Positions 43,007 to 51,619 of a stretch of 64,000 bases of DNA are shown piece after piece. A program made the position numbers and the translations under genes. This DNA comes from Cyclobacteriaceae bacterium (lineage in GTDB: Bacteria > Bacteroidota > Bacteroidia > Cytophagales > Cyclobacteriaceae): assembly GCA_024644875.1 (NCBI GenBank), contig JAHEGY010000008.1, positions 1 to 64,000 on the forward strand, written 5' to 3'. Position 1 is the first letter of the stretch. Each line of letters begins with the position of its first letter. Below the pieces are notes generated by a model that saw only the letters and a program-made list of their open reading frames with translations, was not told the origin of the DNA and ran no database searches.

Positions 43007-44767
43007 ATGAAAAACAAAGTCATTTACCTCATTTATACACTCCTCATATCCGGTGCCTTTTTGTCCATTCCGGAAAGTAAAGCACAGCGTGTCGAGGATA
43101 TTTTTAAGGCAGCTGGCACCCCTTCAAATCCAAAGGTTCCGGTCAGCTGGAACAGGTATTATACCTATGATGGAATTTCATCAATATGTGATGAACTGGT
43201 TAGTGCCTATCCGGATCTGATCAGTAAAACATCTGTTGGCAAGTCATACGAAGACCGTGACATCTGGGTGCTTGAGATTACTGATTCCAAAACAAAATCA
43301 CCGGAAGACAAACCTGGATTTTATATCGACGGTAATATTCACAGTAATGAGATCCAGGGTTCTGAGATTAGTTTATACACCGCCTGGTACCTGGTTGAAT
43401 CCTTTAATGAGAATGCTTTCATCAATTCTTTGCTAAAAGAAAAGGTGTTCTACATAGTTCCTACAATAAATCCGGATGCACGTGATAATTATATGAAGGC
43501 ACCAAATACAGCCAATACACCTCGTTCTGGGATGATCCCCTTCGATGATGACCGGGATGGACTTGAAGACGAGGACGGTCTCGATGATATAAATGGAGAC
43601 GGACATGTAACCTATATGCGCCGAAAAAATCCCAATGGACGATATAAAATTGATCCTGATAATCCAAAATGGTTGATAAGGGCTGACCCTGACGAAGCTG
43701 GTCAATATGAATTCCTTGGTTCCGAAGGCTTCGATAATGATGGAGATGGAAGGGTTAATGAAGATCGGGTTGGTGGGTATTATGATCCAAACAGAGATTG
43801 GGGATGGGATTGGCAGCCCGATTATATTCAAAGAGGCGCATTAAAATACCCGTTCTCAGTTCCGGAAAACCGGGCTGTCGCAAGATTTGTGATGGAGCAC
43901 CCTAATATCGCAGGTGCTCAAAGTTATCATAACAGCGGTGGGATGATCTTGAGAGGTCCCGGATCTTCCTCTGATGAAATTTCATTTCATGACACAGACA
44001 AGTCTGTTTATGATGCTATTGGAAAGCTGGGATCTAAAATCATCCCGGGATATGAATATATGGTATTGTATACTGATCTATATCCTGCATTTGGAGGCGA
44101 ATTGAGTTGGTTCCATGGAGGCAGGGGAATATTTACGTTTACTAATGAGTTATTTACCAGTAGATATTTCTTTAATAAGGAATATAAAAACTACAACGAA
44201 AGGATGAAAGATGCCTTTGAATTCGACAAATACCTTTTATTTGAGGACGCATATGTGGAATGGACGCCTTTTGACCACCCGATTTATGGTGAGATTGAAG
44301 TCGGCGGATTCAAAAGAAACTATTCTCGGGCTGATCCGGGATTCCTGCTTGAAAGTGATGCACACCGTAATATGGCTTTTACGATCTATCATGCCTACCA
44401 TACGCCTAAACTTGTTGTAGAGGAAGTGGAGGAAAAGGATCTTGGAAAAGGGCTCAAGGAAATAACAGTAACTATCGCCAACAAAAGAATGATCCCGACA
44501 CATTCCGGTAATGATATTCAAAACAGGATCAATCCTCCTGATTATATAAGCATTACAGGTTTGGAAGTTCTAGCCGGCATGGTGGTTATAGATGAAGATC
44601 TTAAGATCACCAAAGAACAACAATATAACCCCCATCAGATTGAGGTAGAAAACATACCCGGCATGGGTGTTGTTAAGGTACGGTGGATTGTGTCCGGTGA
44701 CAAGGATTTCAGCATAAGTGTGGAAAGCCAGAAGGGAGGCAATCTTACATGGTCCAAAAAGTCATAG
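43007..44767 (+). CDS. M14 family zinc carboxypeptidase
   Basis: An exported M14 peptidase with a signal peptide (cleavage likely near KAQ, residue 26). Zinc ligands are His112 and Glu115 (GNIHSNEIQGSE) and His308 (SYHNSGG), and the catalytic base is probably Glu381 (TFTNELF). It carries acidic loops resembling EF-hand/thrombospondin type 3 calcium sites (DDDRDGLEDEDG, DINGDGH, FDNDGDGRVNED) inserted in the catalytic domain at about residues 178-255. A beta-sandwich-like domain follows after about residue 470. At 586 residues it is complete. It is probably co-transcribed with the inactive paralogue upstream. Confidence 0.9.
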   Translation: MKNKVIYLIYTLLISGAFLSIPESKAQRVEDIFKAAGTPSNPKVPVSWNRYYTYDGISSICDELVSAYPDLISKTSVGKSYEDRDIWVLEITDSKTKSPEDKPGFYIDGNIHSNEIQGSEISLYTAWYLVESFNENAFINSLLKEKVFYIVPTINPDARDNYMKAPNTANTPRSGMIPFDDDRDGLEDEDGLDDINGDGHVTYMRRKNPNGRYKIDPDNPKWLIRADPDEAGQYEFLGSEGFDNDGDGRVNEDRVGGYYDPNRDWGWDWQPDYIQRGALKYPFSVPENRAVARFVMEHPNIAGAQSYHNSGGMILRGPGSSSDEISFHDTDKSVYDAIGKLGSKIIPGYEYMVLYTDLYPAFGGELSWFHGGRGIFTFTNELFTSRYFFNKEYKNYNERMKDAFEFDKYLLFEDAYVEWTPFDHPIYGEIEVGGFKRNYSRADPGFLLESDAHRNMAFTIYHAYHTPKLVVEEVEEKDLGKGLKEITVTIANKRMIPTHSGNDIQNRINPPDYISITGLEVLAGMVVIDEDLKITKEQQYNPHQIEVENIPGMGVVKVRWIVSGDKDFSISVESQKGGNLTWSKKS

Positions 44768-44913
44768 AAATACTTTCTGACTAATAAAATAGTCTGGGAA
44801 GTAATTAAATTTGAACCCGTGATCAAGACGTTCAGGTTTGACCGGGACAGGACATCGAAAATTTGTTCGACATTTTATCATTGAATACATCATTATCCGC
44901 TTAATTTGCATAG

Positions 44914-47190
44914 ATGAATGAAACCAGTTCACCAGATTATCTAAAAGAACTAAATGATGCGCAACGAATGGCCGTTCTTAATATTGAAGGGCCCTCGTTG
45001 ATCATTGCCGGGGCTGGTTCCGGGAAAACCAGGGTTCTGACTTACCGGATAGCACATCTTATAAAATCACATCATGTAGATCCATTCAATATTCTCGCAC
45101 TCACATTCACAAATAAGGCCGCCAGTGAAATGCGGGAACGTATAGAAAAAATAGTCGGAAATGATGCAAAAAATATCTGGATGGGCACCTTTCATTCGGT
45201 CTTTGCAAAAATTTTAAGAATAGAAGGTCATTTAATTGGCTTCCCAAGCAATTTTTCGATTTACGATACCGACGATTCAAAATCCCTGTTGAAAACTATT
45301 ATAAAAGAGCTCAACCTGGATGATAAGGTATATAAACCCAATGTAGTCTATAACAGGATCTCGGGTGCTAAAAACAGGTTGATATCCTGGAGGGAATACC
45401 AGAACAATCCGGTATATAAGGCCGATGATGTAAGTGCCATGAAGCCTGAATTGGGAAAGATCTATCAGATATATGTAGAGCGATGCTTCAAAGCTTCTGC
45501 TATGGATTTTGATGATCTGTTATTCAATACTTATATTCTCTTCCGGGACCATGCGGATGTATTGAATAAGTATCAGCAATTTTTCCATTATGTACTGATC
45601 GATGAGTTTCAGGATACCAATATTGCCCAATACATTATCACAAAGAAATTATCAGCTGTCAGACAGAATATCGCAGTGGTAGGTGACGACGCTCAAAGTA
45701 TTTACGCTTTCCGCGGGGCAGAAATACACAATATTCTGAACCTTGAAAAAGACTACCCCGATCTTCAGGTCTATAAACTGGAACAGAACTACCGCTCGAC
45801 CCAGAATATTGTAAACGCGGCCAATACGGTCATTAAAAGAAACAAGGCCCAGTTACCTAAAAAATTATGGACGAGCAATTCAGAAGGAGATCTTATCGAA
45901 TTGATCAAAGCCAACTCGGATAATGAAGAAGGGAAACTGGTTGCTTCTGCCATTTTCGAGGCAAAGGCTAACCATGCTTTGCATAATGAAGACTTTGTCG
46001 TACTTTACAGGACGAATAGCCAATCCCGTGCTATAGAGGAAGCTTTACGCAGGATGAACATCAAATACAGAGTTGTAGGTGGCCTTTCATTCTATCAGCG
46101 CAGGGAGATCAAAGACCTGCTTTGTTACCTGCGGTTCTCTGTCAACCATAATGATGAAGAAGCCCTTAAACGAATTATTAACCTTCCGAAAAGGGGCATT
46201 GGAGCGGGCACCATCAATAAGATCATTGTAAATGCCAACGAAAACCAGCTGAGCTTATGGGAGGTAATATCAAATATTAACGAATTCGGGGCTGGTCGCG
46301 CCGTTGGAAATATCCTTGAATTTTCAAACCTGATCAAACGGTTTGAAATTGAAATTCAAAAGAAAGATGCATACGAAGCTTCGAATCTGATTGCCAAAGA
46401 ATCCGGATTATTACGTGATTTATATGAAGATAAAACCATTGAGGGGCTAAACCGGTATGAAAACGTTCAGGAATTGCTGAACGCTATTAAGGAGTTTGTA
46501 GACAATGAAGAGAATGAGGACAAAAGCTTGTCATCCTTTTTACAATCAGTGGCTTTGATCACAAACCTTGATGAAGATGATAAGGAAGACCAGGACAGGA
46601 TAACGCTGATGACGATTCACATGGCTAAGGGGTTGGAATTTAATCACGTATTTATTGTTGGCATGGAAGAAGATCTTTTCCCGTCACAGATGATGCTTTC
46701 CAGCAGGGCGGATCTTGAAGAAGAAAGGAGGCTGTTTTATGTGGCAATGACCCGTGCCAGAATTAAGCTGGTTTTGTCATATGCCATAACCCGGTACCGT
46801 TTCGGGAGGTTAAAAAGTTGCGATCCAAGCAGGTTTATTGATGATATAGATCCGCAATATATTAAAATGACTAGAAGTGCTTTCCCTAAAATTGAAAATA
46901 ATATTGTTACATCACCTTTTTCAAGACAAGGTAATAATAGCTATGCCGGCAATCTTAAAAAAGTGATCAATAAGGCCCCGGTTAAAAAACATACCCCATC
47001 CCCTGGCTTTCAACCAAGTGATACAACCAACCTTGAAAAAGGAATGAAAGTAGAACATCTAAAATTTGGATATGGGAAGGTTGTTGAGATGGATAGTGAT
47101 GGAGCCAATAAAAAGGCTAAAGTTAAATTTGATAATTTTGGGGAGAAGACATTATTGCTTACTTTTGCAAAGCTCAGGATATGTAATTAA
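44914..47190 (+). CDS. UvrD/PcrA-type superfamily 1 DNA helicase
   Basis: A 3'-5' SF1A helicase for DNA repair and clearing of replication obstacles. The Walker A motif AGAGSGKTRVLTYR is near residue 31, motif Ia ALTFTNKAASEM, motif II DEFQDTN, motif III VVGDDAQSIYAFRGAE, motif IV QNYRSTQNI, motif V TIHMAKGLEF and motif VI VAMTRAR. The C-terminal Tudor-like tail (VEHLKFGYGKVVEMDSDG) is PcrA-like. At 758 residues it is full length. It heads a run with the DUF4290 gene and murA. Confidence 0.95.
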   Translation: MNETSSPDYLKELNDAQRMAVLNIEGPSLIIAGAGSGKTRVLTYRIAHLIKSHHVDPFNILALTFTNKAASEMRERIEKIVGNDAKNIWMGTFHSVFAKILRIEGHLIGFPSNFSIYDTDDSKSLLKTIIKELNLDDKVYKPNVVYNRISGAKNRLISWREYQNNPVYKADDVSAMKPELGKIYQIYVERCFKASAMDFDDLLFNTYILFRDHADVLNKYQQFFHYVLIDEFQDTNIAQYIITKKLSAVRQNIAVVGDDAQSIYAFRGAEIHNILNLEKDYPDLQVYKLEQNYRSTQNIVNAANTVIKRNKAQLPKKLWTSNSEGDLIELIKANSDNEEGKLVASAIFEAKANHALHNEDFVVLYRTNSQSRAIEEALRRMNIKYRVVGGLSFYQRREIKDLLCYLRFSVNHNDEEALKRIINLPKRGIGAGTINKIIVNANENQLSLWEVISNINEFGAGRAVGNILEFSNLIKRFEIEIQKKDAYEASNLIAKESGLLRDLYEDKTIEGLNRYENVQELLNAIKEFVDNEENEDKSLSSFLQSVALITNLDEDDKEDQDRITLMTIHMAKGLEFNHVFIVGMEEDLFPSQMMLSSRADLEEERRLFYVAMTRARIKLVLSYAITRYRFGRLKSCDPSRFIDDIDPQYIKMTRSAFPKIENNIVTSPFSRQGNNSYAGNLKKVINKAPVKKHTPSPGFQPSDTTNLEKGMKVEHLKFGYGKVVEMDSDGANKKAKVKFDNFGEKTLLLTFAKLRICN

Positions 47191-47226
47191 TCCTCATAAA
47201 TAAATAGCTCACCTAAAAATATAGGA

Positions 47227-47865
47227 ATGAATGATTATAATACACAGAGAGATCCCCTGATCTTGAAGGAATATGGAAGAAATGTGCAGATGCTTGTAGA
47301 TTACCTGCAGTCCTTAGAGGACACTGATAAGAGAAACGCCAGCGCCAAAGTGCTTGTCGATCTGATGAAGCAAATTAATCCTTCCATAAAAGAAGGCAGC
47401 GAGGATACTCAGAAACTTTGGGACGACCTCATCATAATGTCTGACTTTGAATTGGATATTGATAGCCCTTTCCCCAAACCCAGCAGAGATATACTTACTA
47501 AGAAACCAGACAGGTTAGGCTATAAAGATAAGAAAATAACGTACAAGCATTATGGCTTGAATATTCAATTATTAGTCGATCATGCTATGACGCTTGAAGA
47601 CCCCAAAGAACAGGAAGAAGCCGTCATATACATTGGTCGATTAATGAAAAGTTTTGCCAGTATCTGGAACCGGGATAATCTTGATGATGGAGTGATCCTT
47701 CATAATATAAAAGAATTATCCGGGGGAAAACTGGATATTGATCTTAACAAAGTAAGAGAAAACAACTTATTCAATAATCTGGTCAGGGAAAAACCCAAGA
47801 GCTATTCTAACAACAACGACAGGGACAGAGGACGGAACAAAAGACCCAGAAGAAAAAGAAATTAA
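47227..47865 (+). CDS. DUF4290 family protein with internal duplication
   Basis: A 212-residue protein of a Bacteroidota-specific family without known function. Two halves repeat the same plan: YGRNVQMLVDYLQSLED and ending FELDID near residue 76, then YGLNIQLLVDHAMTLED and ending GKLDID near residue 171. It is therefore likely an all-helical tandem duplicate. The last 18 residues are very basic (RDRGRNKRPRRKRN), which could bind nucleic acid. Its stop shares a base with the murA start (TAATG), so the two are translationally linked. Confidence 0.88.
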   Translation: MNDYNTQRDPLILKEYGRNVQMLVDYLQSLEDTDKRNASAKVLVDLMKQINPSIKEGSEDTQKLWDDLIIMSDFELDIDSPFPKPSRDILTKKPDRLGYKDKKITYKHYGLNIQLLVDHAMTLEDPKEQEEAVIYIGRLMKSFASIWNRDNLDDGVILHNIKELSGGKLDIDLNKVRENNLFNNLVREKPKSYSNNNDRDRGRNKRPRRKRN

Positions 47866-49169
47866 TGCTTTCTTTTGAAATTGAAGGCGGACACGTTTTA
47901 AATGGTGACATAACTCCCCAGGGGGCAAAGAACGAAGCACTTCAGATTATAAGTGCCACCTTACTTACCTCCGAACCTGTTACAATACAAAATATACCTG
48001 ATATCAGGGATGTTAATGCCCTGATTGATATCCTGAGAGACCTGGGGGTATCAATAGAGAAAACCAGTCAGGATACTATAATATTCCAGGCTGAAGATCT
48101 GGATATTTCCTACCTTGAAACAGAAACCTATAGCCAGAAAGCTTCCTCCTTAAGGGGATCGATAATGATCCTGGGTCCTTTACTGGCAAGGTATAAAAAA
48201 GCCAAGATCCCAAAACCAGGTGGTGACAAAATTGGGCGAAGAAGGTTAGATACCCATTTTTTCGGTTTTGAAAAACTAGGGGCAAAATTCAATTACATCA
48301 AAAGTCAGGATTATTTTACTATAGATGCCACAAATCTAAAAGGAAATAGTATGCTTCTTGATGAAGCCTCGGTAACAGGAACTGCAAACATACTAATGGC
48401 CGCAACCCTGGCCCGGGGTAAGACCGTAATTTATAATGCCGCCTGTGAACCATATGTGCAGCAACTTTGCAGGATGCTGAATTCCATGGGAGCTGACATC
48501 AGTGGAATTGGGAGCAACCTGTTGACGATTAATGGAGTAGGATCCCTGCATGGAGCAATTCATACACTTCATCCTGACATGATTGAGATCGGAAGCTTTA
48601 TAGGACTGGCAGCGATGACACAGTCAGAGATCATTATAAAAAATGTTTCCAGAGAATATCTGGGTCTTATTCCTGAAGTGTTCAATCGTCTGGGGATACA
48701 AATGAAATTTATGGACCAGGACCTTCATATACCAGCTCATGATCATTATGAAATAGAAACCTTCATTGATGGTTCAATTATGACAATTTCGGATGCCATC
48801 TGGCCGGGTTTTTCTCCTGATTTATTAAGCATTGCCCTGGTGGTCGCAACACAGGCAAAGGGAACAGTATTAATACATCAGAAAATGTTTGAAAGCAGAC
48901 TCTTTTTTGTAGACAAACTGATTGATATGGGTGCGCAAATAATATTATGTGATCCGCATAGGGCAACGGTAATTGGACTTGACAGGAAGTTTACACTAAA
49001 AGGCATTCAAATGAGTTCTCCTGATATTCGTGCCGGCGTCGCGCTCTTAATTGCCGCCCTTTCAGCTGAAGGTACTAGTGTAATATCCAATGTGGAACAA
49101 ATTGACAGGGGCTATCAATTTATTGATAAAAGGCTAAATGCACTGGGTGCAAAAATCGAACGATTGTAA
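47865..49169 (+). CDS. murA: UDP-GlcNAc enolpyruvyl transferase MurA, Cys-to-Asp form
   Basis: MurA transfers enolpyruvate from PEP to UDP-GlcNAc, the committed step of peptidoglycan synthesis. The N-terminal GAKNEALQIISATLLTSEPV, the central SSLRGSIMILGPLLARY, the loop PGGDKIGRRRLDTHFFGFEKLGA (abbreviated key part PGGDKIG) and the C-terminal SPDIRAGVALLIAAL are clear. The loop residue that is Cys115 in E. coli is Asp121 here. Natural Asp forms (for example in mycobacteria and chlamydiae) are active and insensitive to fosfomycin, so the same is inferred. At 434 residues it is normal length. Confidence 0.95.
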   Translation: MLSFEIEGGHVLNGDITPQGAKNEALQIISATLLTSEPVTIQNIPDIRDVNALIDILRDLGVSIEKTSQDTIIFQAEDLDISYLETETYSQKASSLRGSIMILGPLLARYKKAKIPKPGGDKIGRRRLDTHFFGFEKLGAKFNYIKSQDYFTIDATNLKGNSMLLDEASVTGTANILMAATLARGKTVIYNAACEPYVQQLCRMLNSMGADISGIGSNLLTINGVGSLHGAIHTLHPDMIEIGSFIGLAAMTQSEIIIKNVSREYLGLIPEVFNRLGIQMKFMDQDLHIPAHDHYEIETFIDGSIMTISDAIWPGFSPDLLSIALVVATQAKGTVLIHQKMFESRLFFVDKLIDMGAQIILCDPHRATVIGLDRKFTLKGIQMSSPDIRAGVALLIAALSAEGTSVISNVEQIDRGYQFIDKRLNALGAKIERL

Positions 49170-49171
49170 AA

Positions 49172-49187
49172 CTGATAGATTTATCAG
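49172..49187 (-). terminator. Weak terminator hairpin between murA and dnaN
   Basis: CTGATA and TATCAG form a 6-bp stem with a 4-base loop, overlapping the dnaN stop. On the minus strand it is followed by TTTT, so it could end the dnaN transcript. The stem is short and A/T-rich. Confidence 0.35.
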
Positions 49188-50308
49188 GTATAATTGTTCA
49201 GCATAACAGGCATTACCAGCATCAGAAGGTCTTCTCCATCTCCTTGTTCCTTTGGAACGATCAGGCCTGCACGATTAGATTCAGAGAGTTTTAAAAATAT
49301 CTCAGGGTTTTCCATATTGGAAAGCATTTCAATCAGGAATCTGGCATTAAATCCTATTACAATATCTTCGCCATCATGTTCACAACTCAACCGTTCATTA
49401 GCTTCATTGGAGAAATCCAGGTCCTCGGCAGATATTTGCAGTTCACTTCCGGTAATCTTAAGTTTCACCTGGTTTGTCGTTTTGTTAGCATAAATGGCTA
49501 TACGCTTCAGGGAACTCAGAAACTCTGTGCGATTGATCGTCATAATATTATCATTATCAGCTGGGATCACATTTTCATAATCCGGGTACCGCTCATCTAT
49601 CAGGCGGCAGATCATCCGGACATGGCTGAATTCAAAAAAAGCATTTGACAGATTATACTCTACCGAAACACTTGAATTTTCGGCCGGCAAAACATTTTTT
49701 AATAGATTTAATGCCTTCCTGGGTATAATTATAGCATTTTGATTATCAGAAGTGATATCACTTCTCTGGTATTTGATCAATCTGTGTCCGTCAGTAGCGA
49801 CAAAGGTGGAATTACCTTCTTCGATATTCAGATATACACCTGTCATGGCAGGTCGTAATTCATCATTACTGGTTGCAAATATGGTATTTGATATGGCTGT
49901 TAAGAGCATTTCAGATGACATTTCAACTGAAAACCCATCACTAACATTCGGGACTTTTGGGAAATCAGTGGCATTCTCACCAGACAACTTATATCGACCA
50001 TTATCAGAATTTATTTCTATACTATATGACTCCTCATCAATGGAGAATGTTACTGGTTGTTCAGGAAGGTTTTTGAGTGTATCCAGTAATATTTTAGCAG
50101 GTACTGCGATGCTTCCCGTTTCTTTTGCTTCAACATCAATCTCAGTGATCATTGAGGTTTGCAGATCTGATGCTGTAATGGTTAGCTTACCTGATTCTAT
50201 TTCAAATAAAAAGTTTTCAAGTATTGGCACTACAGGATTGGTTGTGATCACTCCATTAATATTCTGGAGTTCCTTGAGTAGTGCTGATGATGTAACTATG
50301 AATTTCAT
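49184..50308 (-). CDS. dnaN: DNA polymerase III beta sliding clamp
   Basis: DnaN forms the dimeric ring that tethers DNA polymerase III and other repair enzymes to DNA. The protein (374 residues) shows the three-domain clamp pattern: MKFIVTSSALLKELQNINGV at the start, the domain boundary ENATDFPKVP, the second-domain TDGHRLIKYQ, and the C-terminal VMPVMLNNY that lines the hydrophobic partner-binding cleft. It is a single gene, divergent from the phosphorylase and convergent with murA. No dnaA or recF is adjacent, so no replication origin is implied. Confidence 0.96.
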   Translation of the reverse strand: MKFIVTSSALLKELQNINGVITTNPVVPILENFLFEIESGKLTITASDLQTSMITEIDVEAKETGSIAVPAKILLDTLKNLPEQPVTFSIDEESYSIEINSDNGRYKLSGENATDFPKVPNVSDGFSVEMSSEMLLTAISNTIFATSNDELRPAMTGVYLNIEEGNSTFVATDGHRLIKYQRSDITSDNQNAIIIPRKALNLLKNVLPAENSSVSVEYNLSNAFFEFSHVRMICRLIDERYPDYENVIPADNDNIMTINRTEFLSSLKRIAIYANKTTNQVKLKITGSELQISAEDLDFSNEANERLSCEHDGEDIVIGFNARFLIEMLSNMENPEIFLKLSESNRAGLIVPKEQGDGEDLLMLVMPVMLNNYT

Positions 50309-50477
50309 ATCTTCTGAAAAATATATATGTGAATTTATCAGTTAAAGTTATAAATAATATTCTAAATAATTATTAAAATGGATATCCCTAAATATAATGT
50401 TTATTAATATTGTATTCAACACAAATAGAGGGATATATTTTTATTTATCTTATATAATCAGATCAACTTGAAGCATT

Positions 50478-51290
50478 ATGCTGGAGAAAATCAAAGAAAC
50501 AACAAAATACATAAAAAACATAGTGACGGATGAGCCTCAGGTTGGCATTATCCTGGGTACTGGATTAGGAGCCTTGGTCAATGAAATAGATATCAGGGAG
50601 ACCATACCTTACGAAAGCATTCCAAACTTCCCGGTTTCAACTGTTGAGAGCCACTCAGGAAAATTGATTTTTGGAACCCTTGGCGGCAAACGGGTTGTGG
50701 TTATGCAGGGCAGGTTTCACTATTACGAGGGATATGATATGCAGCAAATTGCATTCCCTGTGCGCGTAATGAAATTTCTAGGAATCGAAAAGCTTTTTAT
50801 ATCAAATGCCTCAGGAGGATTAAGAAGCGACCAGTCAATAAGTGATCTAATGATACTCAGGGACCATATCAGTTTGTTACCCGACAACCCGCTTAGAGGA
50901 AAAAATCATGATGAATTAGGACCACGATTCCCGGATATGAGTGATGCATATGATGCGGACCTGATCAATATGGCACTGGAGATCGCCAGGAATAATAATA
51001 TAAAAGTGCAAACTGGTGTATATGCTGCAGTGCCAGGCCCAAACCTTGAAACACCTGCTGAATATAAATATCTTAGTATTATTGGTGCGGATGCTGTTGG
51101 TATGTCTACAATTCCTGAAAATCTTGTTGCACGGCAAATGGGCATCCCCTGTTTTGCCATTTCTGTTATAACGGACATAGGTGTGGAAGGGAAGATCAAG
51201 AAAGTGACCGTAGAAGAAGTTATCGAAGCTGCTACAAAGGCTGAGCCAAAGATGACATTACTTATGAAAGAGCTGATCAGCTCTATTTGA
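50478..51290 (+). CDS. Purine nucleoside phosphorylase
   Basis: A trimeric-type (PNP/MTAP family) phosphorylase that splits purine nucleosides with phosphate for salvage. The phosphate-binding GTGLGALVNEI is near residue 28, MQGRFHYYEGY near residue 76 and SNASGGLR near residue 110. The base-binding ESH equivalent (TVESHSGKLIFG), YAAVPGPNLETPAEY and the C-terminal VITDIG also match. At 270 residues it is normal length. It is a monocistronic-looking gene. Confidence 0.95.
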   Translation: MLEKIKETTKYIKNIVTDEPQVGIILGTGLGALVNEIDIRETIPYESIPNFPVSTVESHSGKLIFGTLGGKRVVVMQGRFHYYEGYDMQQIAFPVRVMKFLGIEKLFISNASGGLRSDQSISDLMILRDHISLLPDNPLRGKNHDELGPRFPDMSDAYDADLINMALEIARNNNIKVQTGVYAAVPGPNLETPAEYKYLSIIGADAVGMSTIPENLVARQMGIPCFAISVITDIGVEGKIKKVTVEEVIEAATKAEPKMTLLMKELISSI

Positions 51291-51601
51291 TATTAGATTC
51301 AATTTAAAACATCGAGGTTCACTTATACCGATTCCTCAGATCCTTATAACGCAAGGAGAAAGATTGCCCTTCAGAAAATTTTGAATTTTCAAATCAGGAT
51401 TCAGGGAATGTATTCTTTAATAGGCAGGGTGTTGCAAGCAAAATAAATCCTGAGTTACGTCTAGAAATAAACAGGCATTTTGGTTCCAATGAAACCGGAA
51501 CTAATTCTGTAATACATTTGAGATATAAAACCGGGTTTAATCTAGTAGGAGGTTCGTGTTAAAACCAGAATTAGGCCTTTAAATTTGTGTAAAAAGAGGA
51601 A
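51291..51601. other. Intergenic region with a duplicated vWA-gene tail
   Basis: About 310 bases between convergent genes. It holds no complete gene. At 51497-51518 a 22-base segment repeats the 3' end of the vWA gene at 51598-51619 (20 of 22 identical). On the minus strand the copy reads ISNVLQN then stop, against FIANVLQD in the gene. The rest shows nothing I can name. Confidence 0.5.
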
Positions 51602-51619
51602 CTAATCCTGCAATACATT
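51497..51619. repeat. 22-bp direct repeat, 101 bp apart, spanning the vWA gene stop
   Basis: Copies at 51497-51518 and 51598-51619 differ at two positions. The second copy includes the last codons and stop of the vWA gene. The first preserves the same minus-strand reading frame and a stop, suggesting the vestige of a duplicated or neighbouring vWA gene. Confidence 0.6.

Noticed and set aside
49752-50345. A 197-codon plus-strand frame opposite dnaN
   Set aside because: Serine-rich shadow typical of antisense to this kind of gene; dnaN is certain.
49184-50478. Replication origin near dnaN
   Set aside because: No dnaA, recF or cluster of DnaA-box sequences adjoins. dnaN is often away from the origin in this phylum.
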